Of a stretch of DNA of 64,000 bases, positions 6,571 through 15,269 are shown one piece after another (positions within the stretch are counted from its first letter, which is position 1; the number at the start of each line of letters is the position of its first letter). The notes beneath the pieces are model-generated. The model was not told where the DNA came from, did no database searches, and saw nothing but the letters and a program-made list of their open reading frames with translations. Source of the DNA: Archangium lansingense. GTDB taxonomy: Bacteria; Myxococcota; Myxococcia; Myxococcales; Myxococcaceae. Both the position numbers and the translations under genes were made by a program. The stretch covers positions 12,198,501-12,262,500 of the forward strand of contig NZ_JAPNKA010000001.1 in the NCBI RefSeq assembly GCF_026626635.1, read 5' to 3'.

Positions 6571-9048
6571 TCAGGCCGCCGAAGGGGTGGTGGCCAACGC
6601 TTCGTCGATGGTGGCCAGCAGCTCGTCGGGCCGCACCGGCTTCTCCAATATCCGGTTGCGCACCGAGCGCACGAAGTCGCGCGTGGCCTGGGTGTAGGCG
6701 CCGCCGGAGATGAAGACGAGCCGCTCGGCCAGCTCCGGCACGTGCGCGCGCAGGTGGGCATAGACGTCCATGCCCGTCGTCCCCGGCATCTGCAAATCAC
6801 ACAGCACCAGGTCAAAACGCTGACCCTCGTTGACCCACGCCAGGGCCTCGGCCCCGCGCGTGGTGACGAACACGTCATGCGAGGGCTCGATGAGCATGCG
6901 CATGGACTGGGCCAGGCGTGGCTCGTCGTCGATGATGAGGATGCGTCGGCGCGGCGAGGTGACAGGCACGGGCGTGGGCGCCGCGGGCAGGGGCGTCTTC
7001 GCGGGCCGCCCCTCAGCGGAGGGCAGGAGGACGGTGAAGCTGGAGCCCTTGCCCTCCTCGCTGCGCACGCGCAGCTCGCCGCCGTGCGCCTGGATGATCT
7101 GCTGACAGATAGCGAGTCCCAATCCGGTACCCTCCCCCGACGACTTGGTAGTGAAAAACGGGTCGAAGATGCGCGCCAGCACGGGCGGGGGCATGCCACA
7201 GCCCGTGTCGGTGACCTCCACCAGGGCGCGACCCGTGTCATCGCGGCCGGTGCGCACGCGAACCTCGTGATGCTCCGGGTTCCCCTCGGGGATGGCCTGC
7301 AGCGCGTTGACGAGCAGGTTGAGCAGCACCTGCCCGAGCCGCGCCTCGCTGCCCATGACCCGAGGCGGATGGCCGAAGTCCTCCACCAGCCGGGCCCGGG
7401 GCCGCACCGCATGGGCCGCCATGCGCAGCGCGGGGACCACCACCTCGTTGACGTCCAGCATCGCCCGCTCCTCCCCCTGCTGCCGGCTGAACACCTTCAA
7501 GTCGCGCACGATGACGCGGATGCGCTCGGCGCCCTCACGGGCACTCTCCAGGTTGACCTCGGCTTCGGCGAGCCCCGCTGGTCCCCGGGCCAGACTCTGG
7601 GCCACACCCTCCAGGTTCAGCATCAGATAAGCGAGCGGGTTGTTGATTTCATGACCCACCCCGGCGGCCAGCGTGCCCACCGCGGCGATGCGCTCGGCGG
7701 ACACCAGCTTCGCCTGGAGCTGCTTCTGCTTCGTCATGTCGCGATAGGTGGCCACGAAGTAGAGCACCTGGCCCTCCGCGTTGCGCACCGGGGACAGCTG
7801 CACCTCGCTGTGCACCCGCGAGCCGTCCTTGTGCGCCAGCACCACCTCGCCGCGGAAGAAGTCGCGCACGAGCAGGGCCTCCTCCAGCCGCTGCTGCACC
7901 TCCGGCTCTATACCGGTTCCACACAGCTCCCGGGGCGCGCGGCGCGCCAGCTCCTGATGGGAGCAGCCCACCATGGCGCGGAAGGACTCGTTGGCGTACA
8001 CCAGCTGGAGTTCCTCGCCCGGACGCAGCTCGCAGATGAGCACGCCCTCGTGCACGCTGCGCACGGCCGTGGCCAGCAGCTCCAGCTGTGCACTGGCGCT
8101 CTTGCGCTCGGCGCGGGCCGCCGCCAGCTGCAGGCCGGTGAAGGCGATGATGGCCAGGAAGAGCTGCAGCTCCAGCAGGTCCACCGTCCGCCCGTCCTCC
8201 CGCGAGATGAACGCGCCATGGCCCGCGACGGTGCCCCAGATGGACGCCACCGCGATGAAGAGCGTGGAGAACGCCGCCCCTCGTGAGCCGAAGCGCAACG
8301 CCGCCCACACGCCCAAGGGGAAAAGGAGGAACACCTGGGCATAAGCCAGGGGCGAACCCCGATTGCCACCGCTGAAGGCCCACAGAGCCACCCCCACGGT
8401 GATCACCGCCAGCAGCAGCGCCTCCCGCCAGCGCGGCTCCGGGCGCGGCCGAGAGAGCAGCAGCAGGACCGGCCCCACCACCAGGGCCCCCATGGCGTTG
8501 CCCAGCCACCACACCCACGCCGTGAGGCCGATACCGGTCCAGGCCACCTTGCCCGTCAGCACCAGGCTCAGAGAGCCCACCAAGGCACTGACCAGCGTGC
8601 ACGTGGCGGCCGTGGTGGTGAGCGCCAGCACGTCCTGGGTGCGGGAGAGCGAGGGAGAGAAACCGAGGCGCCTGAGCAGCAACGCGCCCAGCACCGCCTC
8701 CAACGTGTTGCCCACCCCCATGGCCAGCGTCGCGGCGGGAGGTACGGAGCCGAACCACAGGATGGAGGTGCAAGCCGCCACGAAGATGACCGGCCAGCGG
8801 GACACTCCGAGGAGGACCAGACCCGCCAGCGACACGCCGGTTGCGGGCCACACCGGGCTCGCCGCGCTGGCGATGGTGGCCTGTGTCAGGCCCAGCCAGC
8901 AGGAGGCGAGATACACGACCGCCAGCGCGAGCATCTCGGCGATACCCCGCATGCCAGATGACGACGAGCGGTCGAGGTGCTGTGGATGCGACGGAATGGT
9001 GGTGCCCCCCATACACGCGCTGGCCAGCCAGCGGTGTTGACGCGCCAT
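6571..9048 (-). CDS. MASE1-PAS hybrid sensor histidine kinase with C-terminal receiver
   Basis: ATG 9048 (MARQHRWLASACMGG) is preferred to the longer frame at 9129. Domains in order over 825 residues: an integral-membrane MASE1 sensor (about 35-310; SPVWPATGVSLA, FGSVPPAATLAMGVGN), a PAS domain (about 330-455), a HisKA helix pair with the phospho-acceptor His in GVGHEINNP, an HATPase_c domain (NALQAIPEG, DTGCGMP, GEGTGLGLAI), and a receiver (about 700-815) with IIDDEP, phospho-Asp in LVLCDLQMP and Lys in EKPVRP. It is therefore a hybrid kinase that phosphorylates its own receiver. No cognate regulator is adjacent. The MASE1 ligand is unknown. Confidence 0.9.
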   Translation of the reverse strand: MARQHRWLASACMGGTTIPSHPQHLDRSSSSGMRGIAEMLALAVVYLASCWLGLTQATIASAASPVWPATGVSLAGLVLLGVSRWPVIFVAACTSILWFGSVPPAATLAMGVGNTLEAVLGALLLRRLGFSPSLSRTQDVLALTTTAATCTLVSALVGSLSLVLTGKVAWTGIGLTAWVWWLGNAMGALVVGPVLLLLSRPRPEPRWREALLLAVITVGVALWAFSGGNRGSPLAYAQVFLLFPLGVWAALRFGSRGAAFSTLFIAVASIWGTVAGHGAFISREDGRTVDLLELQLFLAIIAFTGLQLAAARAERKSASAQLELLATAVRSVHEGVLICELRPGEELQLVYANESFRAMVGCSHQELARRAPRELCGTGIEPEVQQRLEEALLVRDFFRGEVVLAHKDGSRVHSEVQLSPVRNAEGQVLYFVATYRDMTKQKQLQAKLVSAERIAAVGTLAAGVGHEINNPLAYLMLNLEGVAQSLARGPAGLAEAEVNLESAREGAERIRVIVRDLKVFSRQQGEERAMLDVNEVVVPALRMAAHAVRPRARLVEDFGHPPRVMGSEARLGQVLLNLLVNALQAIPEGNPEHHEVRVRTGRDDTGRALVEVTDTGCGMPPPVLARIFDPFFTTKSSGEGTGLGLAICQQIIQAHGGELRVRSEEGKGSSFTVLLPSAEGRPAKTPLPAAPTPVPVTSPRRRILIIDDEPRLAQSMRMLIEPSHDVFVTTRGAEALAWVNEGQRFDLVLCDLQMPGTTGMDVYAHLRAHVPELAERLVFISGGAYTQATRDFVRSVRNRILEKPVRPDELLATIDEALATTPSAA

Positions 9049-9197
9049 GCTATCCCGCCCGGAGCGCGCGGAAAACGTCCTCCGTGATTGCTCCTCTGCC
9101 CACCAGACAGATGAGCGAGCGAAATTCACTCCCCGTCCCGGGGATGCAATGGGCCGGCACGACCTTCGTAGGAAGGGGCAAGGAGGAAATGAGACAC

Positions 9198-9434
9198 ATG
9201 TCCCGCCCTGGTATCGCCGCCGTGCTGTCGTTCTTCATCCCCGGACTGGGTCAGATCTACAACGGTGACATCCTTCGGGGCCTCTTCTGGCTCATCTTCA
9301 CGCCGGGCTTCTGGCTGGGCACCGGCGGCTTGCTCGGCTGGGTGTGCCACATCGTCTCGGCGGCCACCGCGCACAACCGCGCCGAGGACAAGGACAGGGC
9401 GAGGGGCTACCCCTCCCGTGTCAGGGTCGTGTAA
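9198..9434 (+). CDS. Small TM2-like membrane protein
   Basis: A 78-residue protein with two hydrophobic stretches. The first holds AAVLSFFIPGLGQIYNG, the TM2-domain signature (PGLGQ-hydrophobic-YNG) followed by LRGLFWLI. The second is FWLGTGGLLGWVCHIV. AGGAGG at 9181-9186 lies 11 bases before this ATG; the alternative ATG 9189 would be only two bases from it, so 9198 is preferred. The tail is charged and probably cytoplasmic. TM2 proteins are small and of unknown role. The 3' end overlaps the convergent phosphatase gene by 14 bp. Confidence 0.75.
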   Translation: MSRPGIAAVLSFFIPGLGQIYNGDILRGLFWLIFTPGFWLGTGGLLGWVCHIVSAATAHNRAEDKDRARGYPSRVRVV

Positions 9435-10095
9435 CGGCCCGAGGCATGCCGGAGAGGGCCTGGAGCAGCTCGTCCGACGTCCGGACGAGCGCCCGGGCTC
9501 CATGCGCCTGGAGTTCCTCCACGTCGCGGAAGCCCCAGGTGACCGCCACGCTGTACATGCCGGCGGCACGCGCGGTGTTCATGTCCACCCCCGTGTCGCC
9601 GATGAAGGCGCAGTCCCCGGGCTCCACGCCCAGCTCGGCCGCGATGCCGAGCGCCGCCGTGGGGTCCGGCTTGCGAGGCACCCCGGCCCGCTCACCGTAG
9701 ACGGCGCAAAAGCGCACGTCCGGGAGCAGGCTCTCCACCAGCCGCCGGGTGGCCGCGTCAGGCTTGTTGCTCAGCACCGCCAGCTTCACGCCCTCGCCCT
9801 GCAGCCGGGCGAGCACCTCGAGCACGCCGGGAAAGGGCCGGGTGTGGTCCATCATGTGCTCTGAGTAGAAGGCCTTATAGGTGGCCAGCACTGCCTCGTG
9901 CAGGTCTTCGCGGTCCGCGGGGACGGCGCGGGCCACGAACACCCGAACGCCCTCGCCCACGAAGCTGCGGTGGCTGGCCACCGGGTGGACAGGCAGGCCA
10001 TGGGTGGCGAGTGCGTGGTTCATCGCCACAGCGAGGTCATGCAGCGAGTCCAGCAGGGTCCCATCCAGGTCGAAGAGCGCGGCGCGCAGGTGCAT
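9421..10095 (-). CDS. gph: HAD-family phosphatase, phosphoglycolate-phosphatase-like
   Basis: ATG 10095 was chosen because AGGGGG lies seven bases upstream; the frame extends to a TTG at 10119. The 224-residue protein has the Gph motif set: LFDLDGTLLDS (two catalytic Asp), VLSNKP with Ser/Asn as motif II, Lys in RKPDP, and GDTGVDM as motif IV. The cap segment (SFVGEGVRVFVARAV) matches Gph rather than beta-phosphoglucomutase. It would hydrolyse 2-phosphoglycolate to glycolate, a salvage step after DNA repair. It follows the aglRQS-type operon after a hairpin. Confidence 0.82.
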   Translation of the reverse strand: MHLRAALFDLDGTLLDSLHDLAVAMNHALATHGLPVHPVASHRSFVGEGVRVFVARAVPADREDLHEAVLATYKAFYSEHMMDHTRPFPGVLEVLARLQGEGVKLAVLSNKPDAATRRLVESLLPDVRFCAVYGERAGVPRKPDPTAALGIAAELGVEPGDCAFIGDTGVDMNTARAAGMYSVAVTWGFRDVEELQAHGARALVRTSDELLQALSGMPRAVTRP

Positions 10096-10110
10096 GTGCA
10101 TACCCCCTGG

Positions 10111-10152
10111 AAACACCAACGCCCCGGCCCGGACAAGTCCGGAGCGCGGGGC
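10111..10152 (-). terminator. Hairpin between the aglS-like gene and gph
   Basis: An interrupted inverted repeat pairs 10121-10134 with 10137-10152: outer arms GCCCCG and CGGGGC, inner arms CCGGAC and GTCCGG, two single-base bulges. On the minus strand it is followed by GTTGGTGTTT, a weak U-rich run. Its place just after the motor operon fits a terminator. Confidence 0.48.
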
Positions 10153-10181
10153 GCAGGCACGTCAGGCCGAGGGGCCTGGTG

Positions 10182-10763
10182 TCAGGGGGTGGCGGCGGCC
10201 GTGGGAGGTTCGGCGCCAGCCTCGCCCTTCTGCAGGGTGGCGAAGTTGATGTTGTTGTAGCCAGCGCTGGCGCAGCTGAACATCACCCGCTTGATGATGG
10301 AGAACTCCACGTCCTTGTGGGCCTGGATGTTCACGTCACCCTTGAAGGCGTTGGTGTTGCCCTCGGCCATGGAGTGGAGGTCCTCGAACTGCTTCTTCAT
10401 GTCCCGCAGCTTCTCCTCGAGCGCGGGGATGTTGAGGTACTCCTCCTTGACCAGGTCCGGGACCCGGCCCACGACGGTGCCGGAGATGGTGACCTCCTCG
10501 CCGGAGACCATCACCACCGGGTGCATCTCCACTTCCTTGACGTTGACTGCCTCGGGCAGCTGGATGTCCTTGGTCATCATCAGCACCTCGCCCGTCGCCG
10601 AGAAGTTGGCGATGAGGAAGAGCACGATGATCACGAACATGTCGACGAGCGGCGTGATGAGCACGTCCGCGTTGCCGCCGTGCTTGCCATGCACGCCGTG
10701 GCCGAACACCTTGGAGTGTTGCAGCCGCTTGCCGTAGCGCTTGCCGGGAACCTTGATGGCCAT
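10182..10763 (-). CDS. aglS: ExbD/TolR-family protein, likely gliding-motor subunit AglS
   Basis: ATG 10763 starts MAIKVPGKRYGK and follows AGGGAAGG. The 193-residue protein has a short basic cytoplasmic N terminus, one membrane helix (LITPLVDMFVIIVLFLIANF) whose Asp41 is the conserved proton-binding residue of TolR/ExbD/MotB-like stators, and a periplasmic domain. It is the last gene of a TolQ-TolR-TolR operon. In Myxococcus xanthus that arrangement is AglR (TolQ-like) with AglQ and AglS (TolR-like), the proton-driven motor of focal-adhesion gliding. The family call is firm. The AglS identity is inferred from gene order and two TolR paralogues. Confidence 0.75.
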   Translation of the reverse strand: MAIKVPGKRYGKRLQHSKVFGHGVHGKHGGNADVLITPLVDMFVIIVLFLIANFSATGEVLMMTKDIQLPEAVNVKEVEMHPVVMVSGEEVTISGTVVGRVPDLVKEEYLNIPALEEKLRDMKKQFEDLHSMAEGNTNAFKGDVNIQAHKDVEFSIIKRVMFSCASAGYNNINFATLQKGEAGAEPPTAAATP

Positions 10764-10777
10764 GGTGGATGCCTTCC

Positions 10778-11263
10778 CTAACCCATGATGGCGGACACCG
10801 AGACCTGAGGCAGGCCGGCGCCGATGCACTGGTCGATGATGCGCACCAGGTCCTCGTAACGGACCTTGTCCTCGGTCTGCAGCGTGATGGCTGACTGATC
10901 CGGGAACTGCGCCTTGAGTTCCTTGAAGCGGGCCACCAACGGCGCCAGGTCCAGCTTGCCGTTGCTACCGCGCTTGGCCTCGATGGGCGGGAACTCGCTC
11001 TGGTCCGCCGCGAGCCGCAGCTCGGTGGGCGTGACGAATAGCGTGAGCTGGACCGTCTTGGTCTGCTCTTCCTGTTTCTGCTCTTCCTCGGTGGCCGGAC
11101 CACCGGCCTGCGCCACCTGGAGCCGACCAATCTGGGTCCAGACAGCCGTCATGATGAGGAAGCTGATGGTCACCGCCATCAGGTCAATGAAGGGGGTGAG
11201 GTTGATGGCAACGTCGAGTGACTTTTTGCCTTTACCTCCCCCCAGATCCATTCCGCCGGCCAT
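10778..11263 (-). CDS. aglQ: ExbD/TolR-family protein, likely gliding-motor subunit AglQ
   Basis: The 161-residue protein has the TolR plan: a Gly-rich N terminus, one membrane helix (INLTPFIDLMAVTISFLIM) and a periplasmic domain that opens with a charged Glu/Gln-rich segment. The putative proton-carrying Asp is residue 27, one off from Asp28, which I recall as the residue whose mutation paralyses M. xanthus AglQ. It lies 14 bp upstream of the second TolR-like gene and 107 bp downstream of the TolQ-like gene, all on the minus strand. It should act in the inner membrane with the AglR-like subunit to power gliding. Confidence 0.78.
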   Translation of the reverse strand: MAGGMDLGGGKGKKSLDVAINLTPFIDLMAVTISFLIMTAVWTQIGRLQVAQAGGPATEEEQKQEEQTKTVQLTLFVTPTELRLAADQSEFPPIEAKRGSNGKLDLAPLVARFKELKAQFPDQSAITLQTEDKVRYEDLVRIIDQCIGAGLPQVSVSAIMG

Positions 11264-11370
11264 GGCACTCTCCTTCCGCCCGCGCTCGCTACGACGTTCA
11301 ACGAAGAAGGGCGCGCGTCATACCCACCGACAACGCGCCCGAATTCCAGGTTCCCTGTAGGAGTGAACGA

Positions 11371-12117
11371 CTACTCCTCAGAGTCCCGGGCGGAGGCCGA
11401 GACGGTGGCGTTCTTGAACTTGTCGCGGTTGTTCACGATCAGGTTCAGCACGGCAACGCTGGTCTCGTTGATGTCGTTGACGATGGAGGTGGCGCGGCCC
11501 GACAGGATGGAGAAGGCCACGACGGCGGGGATGGCCGTGAGCAGACCGAAGCCGGTGCAGTTCATGGCTTCAGAAATACCGTTGGCGAGAATGGTGGCCT
11601 TGTCGGCCGGGTTCACGTTGGCCACGGCCTCGAAGCAGGAGATCAGACCGGACACCGTACCGAGCAGACCGGCGAGCATCGCCGCGTTGCCGAGCATGGC
11701 GAGGTAACCGGTGCGGGCCTCGATCTTCGGCGTCTCCCGCAGGCTGGCCTCGTCGAGGGCGGCCTGGACCTCCTCCTCGCCCTTGGGAACGTTCATCAGG
11801 CCGGCCTTGATGACCTGGGTGAGCGGCGTCTGCTTCTGGCCGGCCACGTAGTTGATGGCCTTGTCCAGGTCACCGGCGTAGATGTGCTTCTTGAGCCCGC
11901 GCAGGAAGGCGTCCTTGTTGATGGAGGCCTTACCGAACAACACGATGCCGCGCTCGATCATGATGGCCAGCGCGAACACCAGGCAGACGGCGATGGGGTA
12001 CATACCCCACTGACCCGCCTCCCAGCGCATGGCGACCTCCTCGAAAAACGAGCGCTGGGCGCCGTGACCGCCGGCGTTGGCGAGGATGGTCAGATTCGTC
12101 AAAAACCCCAGGTTCAT
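11371..12117 (-). CDS. aglR: MotA/TolQ/ExbB proton-channel protein, likely gliding-motor subunit AglR
   Basis: The 248-residue protein has the TolQ/ExbB layout: one N-terminal membrane helix (YPIAVCLVFALAIMIERGIVLF), a cytoplasmic domain, then two membrane helices with the conserved motifs AMLAGLLGTVSGLISCFE and ISEAMNCTGFGLLTAIPAV. The Thr-Val after LLG and the Thr in NCTGFGLLTAI line the proton path in this family. It heads an operon with two TolR-type genes, the composition of AglRQS. A promoter with a perfect TTGACA box is visible upstream. TonB-type ExbBD use is the alternative, but no tonB lies nearby. Confidence 0.8.
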   Translation of the reverse strand: MNLGFLTNLTILANAGGHGAQRSFFEEVAMRWEAGQWGMYPIAVCLVFALAIMIERGIVLFGKASINKDAFLRGLKKHIYAGDLDKAINYVAGQKQTPLTQVIKAGLMNVPKGEEEVQAALDEASLRETPKIEARTGYLAMLGNAAMLAGLLGTVSGLISCFEAVANVNPADKATILANGISEAMNCTGFGLLTAIPAVVAFSILSGRATSIVNDINETSVAVLNLIVNNRDKFKNATVSASARDSEE

Positions 12118-12235
12118 CGCTTATTGCCTCCAGAGAGGGGCGTGCCCGACATGGCGGGCCTTGCCAACCGGCTGGCTCCCCGTACGGACTCCCACACGGT
12201 TTGCATGCCGGGAATGGCATTGAATGGACGCCGGA

Positions 12236-12264
12236 CTTTAAGAACGGCGGTCATGGAGTGTCAA
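12236..12264 (-). promoter_or_regulatory. Candidate housekeeping promoter of the aglRQS-type operon
   Basis: On the minus strand a perfect TTGACA (12264-12259) is followed after 17 bases by TTAAAG (12241-12236), or after 18 by TAAAGT. The predicted start point near 12229 leaves an untranslated leader of about 110 bases before ATG 12117. It sits in the 299-bp divergent gap shared with the GspE-N gene at 12417, in which I see no other gene. Confidence 0.55.
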
Positions 12265-12416
12265 GGCACGCTCCGTGCTCTTAGTTGCTGAAATCCCACA
12301 GGAATTTTGCGATCGGACACCGCCAGGACGGCAGGTCTGGTGGCAGACGGACGGATCATTTCGTGCTGCGTCGCCTGCTTGACGGACCCGGGGGGGGAGG
12401 CTAAGGGCGGCCGATC

Positions 12417-13241
12417 ATGGCCCGAAAGCGGATCGGCGAGCTGCTCCTGGAGAGGGGGGCGATCACCGCGGCCCAGTTGGAAGCGGCACTGCAGGCGCAG
12501 CAGCGGACCCACCAGCGGTTGGGGGCCGTGCTCGTGTCACTGGGTGCCATTACCGAGAAGACCCTGGCCCACGCGCTGAGCGAGGCCCTGGGGGTGCCCG
12601 TCATCGACCTGGCGGCCCGAGCCCCGGACTGGAGCGCCATCCACCTGCTGCGCTCGCGCTTCTGCGAGCAGCATGACCTGTTCCCCGTGGCCCTGGAGAG
12701 CGTGGGCGGGCGCCGGGTGCTGGTGGTGGCCATGGCCGACCCGCTCGACTCCGCTGGCCTCCAGGAGATGGAGTTCACCACGGGGCTGAAGGTGAGCCCC
12801 CGCGTGGCGCCGCTGTCCGCCGTGCGCACCGCCATCCAGCGCTACTACCACCGGCCTGCCCCGAGCCCGGCTCCGGCCTCCACCCAGGCGCCGGAGCCGC
12901 TTCCCAACGCCCTGGAGGACGATGTCGAGGAGATCATCGTCGGCGAGGAGCTGCCCCCCGGGGAGAACACGCGCCGCGTCTCGCTCGAGCAGCTCATCCA
13001 GGAACGAGAGCAGCAGCAGCGGCTCAAGCGCGGCCAGGCACGGCCTACCGGGACCAGGCCTGCCGGGGACGTCAGCGCAGAGCTGGATTCGCTCTTCGGC
13101 AATGCGGCCCCGACCGAGCCCGTGGACCGGGTGGAGGAGCTGGAACGCAAGTTCTGGGCCCTCATGCGCATCATGGCTCGCAAGGGACTCCTGACGAACG
13201 AGGAGTTCACCCGCGAGCTCGATGACGAGTCGGAGAGCTGA
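12417..13241 (+). CDS. GspE/PilB N-terminal-domain (MshEN) protein without ATPase
   Basis: The 274-residue protein opens with the GspEN repeat pattern: RIGELLLERGAITAAQLEAAL, then LGAVLVSLGAITEKTLAHALSEALGVPVIDL, and later VVAMADPLD and TGLKVSPRVAP. This is the N-terminal module of GspE/PilB secretion and pilus ATPases, which in some homologues binds c-di-GMP. The ATPase domain itself is missing. A Pro-rich and acidic linker leads to a short conserved-looking C-terminal helix (VEELERKFWALMRIM). Myxobacteria have many such stand-alone proteins; the role is unknown. It is divergent from the motor operon. Confidence 0.8.
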   Translation: MARKRIGELLLERGAITAAQLEAALQAQQRTHQRLGAVLVSLGAITEKTLAHALSEALGVPVIDLAARAPDWSAIHLLRSRFCEQHDLFPVALESVGGRRVLVVAMADPLDSAGLQEMEFTTGLKVSPRVAPLSAVRTAIQRYYHRPAPSPAPASTQAPEPLPNALEDDVEEIIVGEELPPGENTRRVSLEQLIQEREQQQRLKRGQARPTGTRPAGDVSAELDSLFGNAAPTEPVDRVEELERKFWALMRIMARKGLLTNEEFTRELDDESES

Positions 13242-13280
13242 GCGGAGCTGAACCGCACGGGGGAACCCGGGAGCCGGGCC

Positions 13281-13314
13281 CCCTCACCCCGACCCTCTCC
13301 CGGGGGGAGAGGGG
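13281..13314 (+). repeat. Dispersed palindromic intergenic repeat, copy 1
   Basis: A 34-bp element in the convergent gap 13242-13346: CCCTCACCCC, a two-base spacer, CCCTCTCCC, then G-runs ending GGGAGAGGGG. CCCTCTCCC and GGGAGAGGG can pair as a hairpin. A second copy in the opposite orientation lies at 60539-60572 and matches at 30 of 34 positions by eye. Confidence 0.75.
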
Positions 13315-13346
13315 TTGGTAATTGGCTTGGGGTGGCTCGCTTGGGC

Positions 13347-15269
13347 TCAGTCGGCCAGCGGCAGGTGCACGATGAAGGTGGTGCCTTGGCCTAGCTCGCT
13401 CTCCACGTTCAACCGGCCCCCGTGCTTCTCGATAATCCGCTGCACGATGGAGAGCCCCAGCCCCGTCCCCTGCCCCTCCGTCTTCGTCGTGAAGAAGGGC
13501 TCGAAGATGCGCGACAGGTTCGCCGGCTCGATGCCGCTCCCCGTGTCCTTCACCCACACCACCGCGTCCCTCCCCTCCCGCATCGTCCGCAGCCACACCT
13601 GCCCGCCCGGCTTCATCGCGTGGCACGCGTTGGTGATGAGGTTGACGAACACCTGCTCCAGGTTGGCGGGCACCGCCGGCAACGGCGGCAGCTCCCCGTA
13701 GTCGCGCTCCACCTTCACCTTCGCCTGCGCCACCACGTGCTCGCAGTAGCCCACCGCCTTGTCCAACAGCGCGTTGAGCTGCACCCGCTCCACCTTGTCC
13801 TTCGCCGGCCGCGCGTAGGACGTCAGGTCCCTCGTGAAGCGCAATATCCGCTGCCCGCTCTCCTGTATCTTCCGCAGCTTCTCCGCGTCCGCCGCCCCCG
13901 CGCTCCCCATCATCATCGCCCGCTGCAACAGCGACTCCGAGTACGCCACCACCGCCGTCATCGGGTTGTTGATTTCGTGCGCCACGCTCGCCGCCAGCTG
14001 CCCCATGGACGCCAGCTTCTCCGCGTGGATGACCCGCTGCTCCAGCTGCGCCACCACCGTCACGTCCTGCCCGATGGCCATCACGCCTTCCACCTCGCCC
14101 TGCGAGGTGAGCGCCGACGAGGTCGCGAACGAAGCCCGCGCCTCACCCGAGCGCGTGCGCAGCCGCAGCTCGAAGTTGGGCACCGCCTCGCCCCTCAGGG
14201 CCGCCGCCAGCACCGAGGCCAGCCGCAGCTGCTCGTCCTCGGGCACCAGCGAGAAGACGTCCTGCCCCAGCACCTCCTCCTTGCTGAAGCCCGTGAGGCG
14301 GCTGATGGCCTGGTTGAAGACGACCACCTTCTTGTCCCGGTTGGCCACCAGGATGAGCGCGTTGGCCTTCTCCAGCAGTTCCTCCAGGTACTTGCGCACG
14401 AACGTCAGCTCGTCGATGAGCTTGGCGTTCTTCACCGCCACCGCTACCTGGTTGGCCAGCTGCACCAGCACCCGCTCGTCCTGCAGCACGTCCGGATCCT
14501 CGCGAAGCGAGGCCGGGTACTCCAGGTTGATGACGCCGTAGAGCTGCCCACTGGCCACCAGCGGCGCGCTCACCCCGCCCGTGCTGCCCTCGAAGAGCAA
14601 CGGCACCAGCGCGGCCACCACCACCCGCCCCGCCGGAATCGACTCCGCCGTCAGGTGCATCTTCTCCACCGCGGTGCGCTTGAGCACCAGCGGCTCGCGG
14701 GAGCCCTCCTTCAGCCGCCCCTCGGCGTACAGGCTCGTCAGCACTCCGGTGCGCGCGTCGATGATGCGGATGCAGAAGGAGCGGCCGGGGAACAGCTCCT
14801 TCACCCCGCGAGCCACCGCCGCCACCAGCTCCTCCTCGCTGCCCGCCTCGGCCACGCTGCGCCCCAGGTCCAGCAGCACCCCCTCGGTGCGCGCCTGCTC
14901 CAGCAGCGCCTGCTCCACCACCACCAGCTGACCGCGCATCAGCTCGGACTCGCGCCGCCCCACCACCGACAAGGAATCGCCCCGCCGCGCCAGCTCCATC
15001 ACCACCACGCCCCCCTGCGGCAGCGGCACCTCCACCACGCACCCGGCCCCGTCCTCGGGCAACCGCCGCGCCTCCGCCAACCCCTCCATCATCTGCTCCA
15101 CCGTCAGCCCATGGTCGAAACAGAAGCGCGCGAAGGCGTTGTTGCCCAGCAGCAACCGTAGCTGCGTGTCGCAGAGCGCCGCCGGCAGCTCCACCGTTTC
15201 GAAGAAGGCACGAAAGGCTTCCGCGGAGGGGCCCTCCGGCACGGGCAGGCGACGCGACTCAGTCGTCAT
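13347..15269 (-). CDS. GAF-PAS sensor histidine kinase (soluble)
   Basis: A 640-residue kinase with no membrane helices. Domains: an N-terminal PAS-like segment (about 15-110), a GAF domain (about 130-290; QLYGVINLEYPAS), a PAS domain (about 300-420; ANRDKKVVVFNQAISRLTGFS), HisKA with the phospho-His in SVAHEINNPM, and HATPase_c with NACHAMKPGG, DTGSGIEP and GQGTGLGLSI. It is complete for autophosphorylation but has no receiver, so its partner regulator is elsewhere. Its ATG lies inside the end of the upstream kinase-like gene (11-bp overlap), so the two proteins are probably made together. See the adjacent gene, which lacks the ATPase domain. Confidence 0.9.
   Translation of the reverse strand: MTTESRRLPVPEGPSAEAFRAFFETVELPAALCDTQLRLLLGNNAFARFCFDHGLTVEQMMEGLAEARRLPEDGAGCVVEVPLPQGGVVVMELARRGDSLSVVGRRESELMRGQLVVVEQALLEQARTEGVLLDLGRSVAEAGSEEELVAAVARGVKELFPGRSFCIRIIDARTGVLTSLYAEGRLKEGSREPLVLKRTAVEKMHLTAESIPAGRVVVAALVPLLFEGSTGGVSAPLVASGQLYGVINLEYPASLREDPDVLQDERVLVQLANQVAVAVKNAKLIDELTFVRKYLEELLEKANALILVANRDKKVVVFNQAISRLTGFSKEEVLGQDVFSLVPEDEQLRLASVLAAALRGEAVPNFELRLRTRSGEARASFATSSALTSQGEVEGVMAIGQDVTVVAQLEQRVIHAEKLASMGQLAASVAHEINNPMTAVVAYSESLLQRAMMMGSAGAADAEKLRKIQESGQRILRFTRDLTSYARPAKDKVERVQLNALLDKAVGYCEHVVAQAKVKVERDYGELPPLPAVPANLEQVFVNLITNACHAMKPGGQVWLRTMREGRDAVVWVKDTGSGIEPANLSRIFEPFFTTKTEGQGTGLGLSIVQRIIEKHGGRLNVESELGQGTTFIVHLPLAD

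Noticed and set aside
11309..11340. Inverted repeat GGGCGCG/CGCGCCC between the aglR-like and aglQ-like genes
   Set aside because: A 7-bp stem with an 18-base loop and no U-tract is too weak to call a terminator or attenuator.
13422..15161. 579-codon plus-strand frame rich in His, Arg and Leu
   Set aside because: It is antisense to the GAF-PAS kinase; its composition (HHRHRHRR-like runs) is a shadow of Ala/Val/Glu codons.
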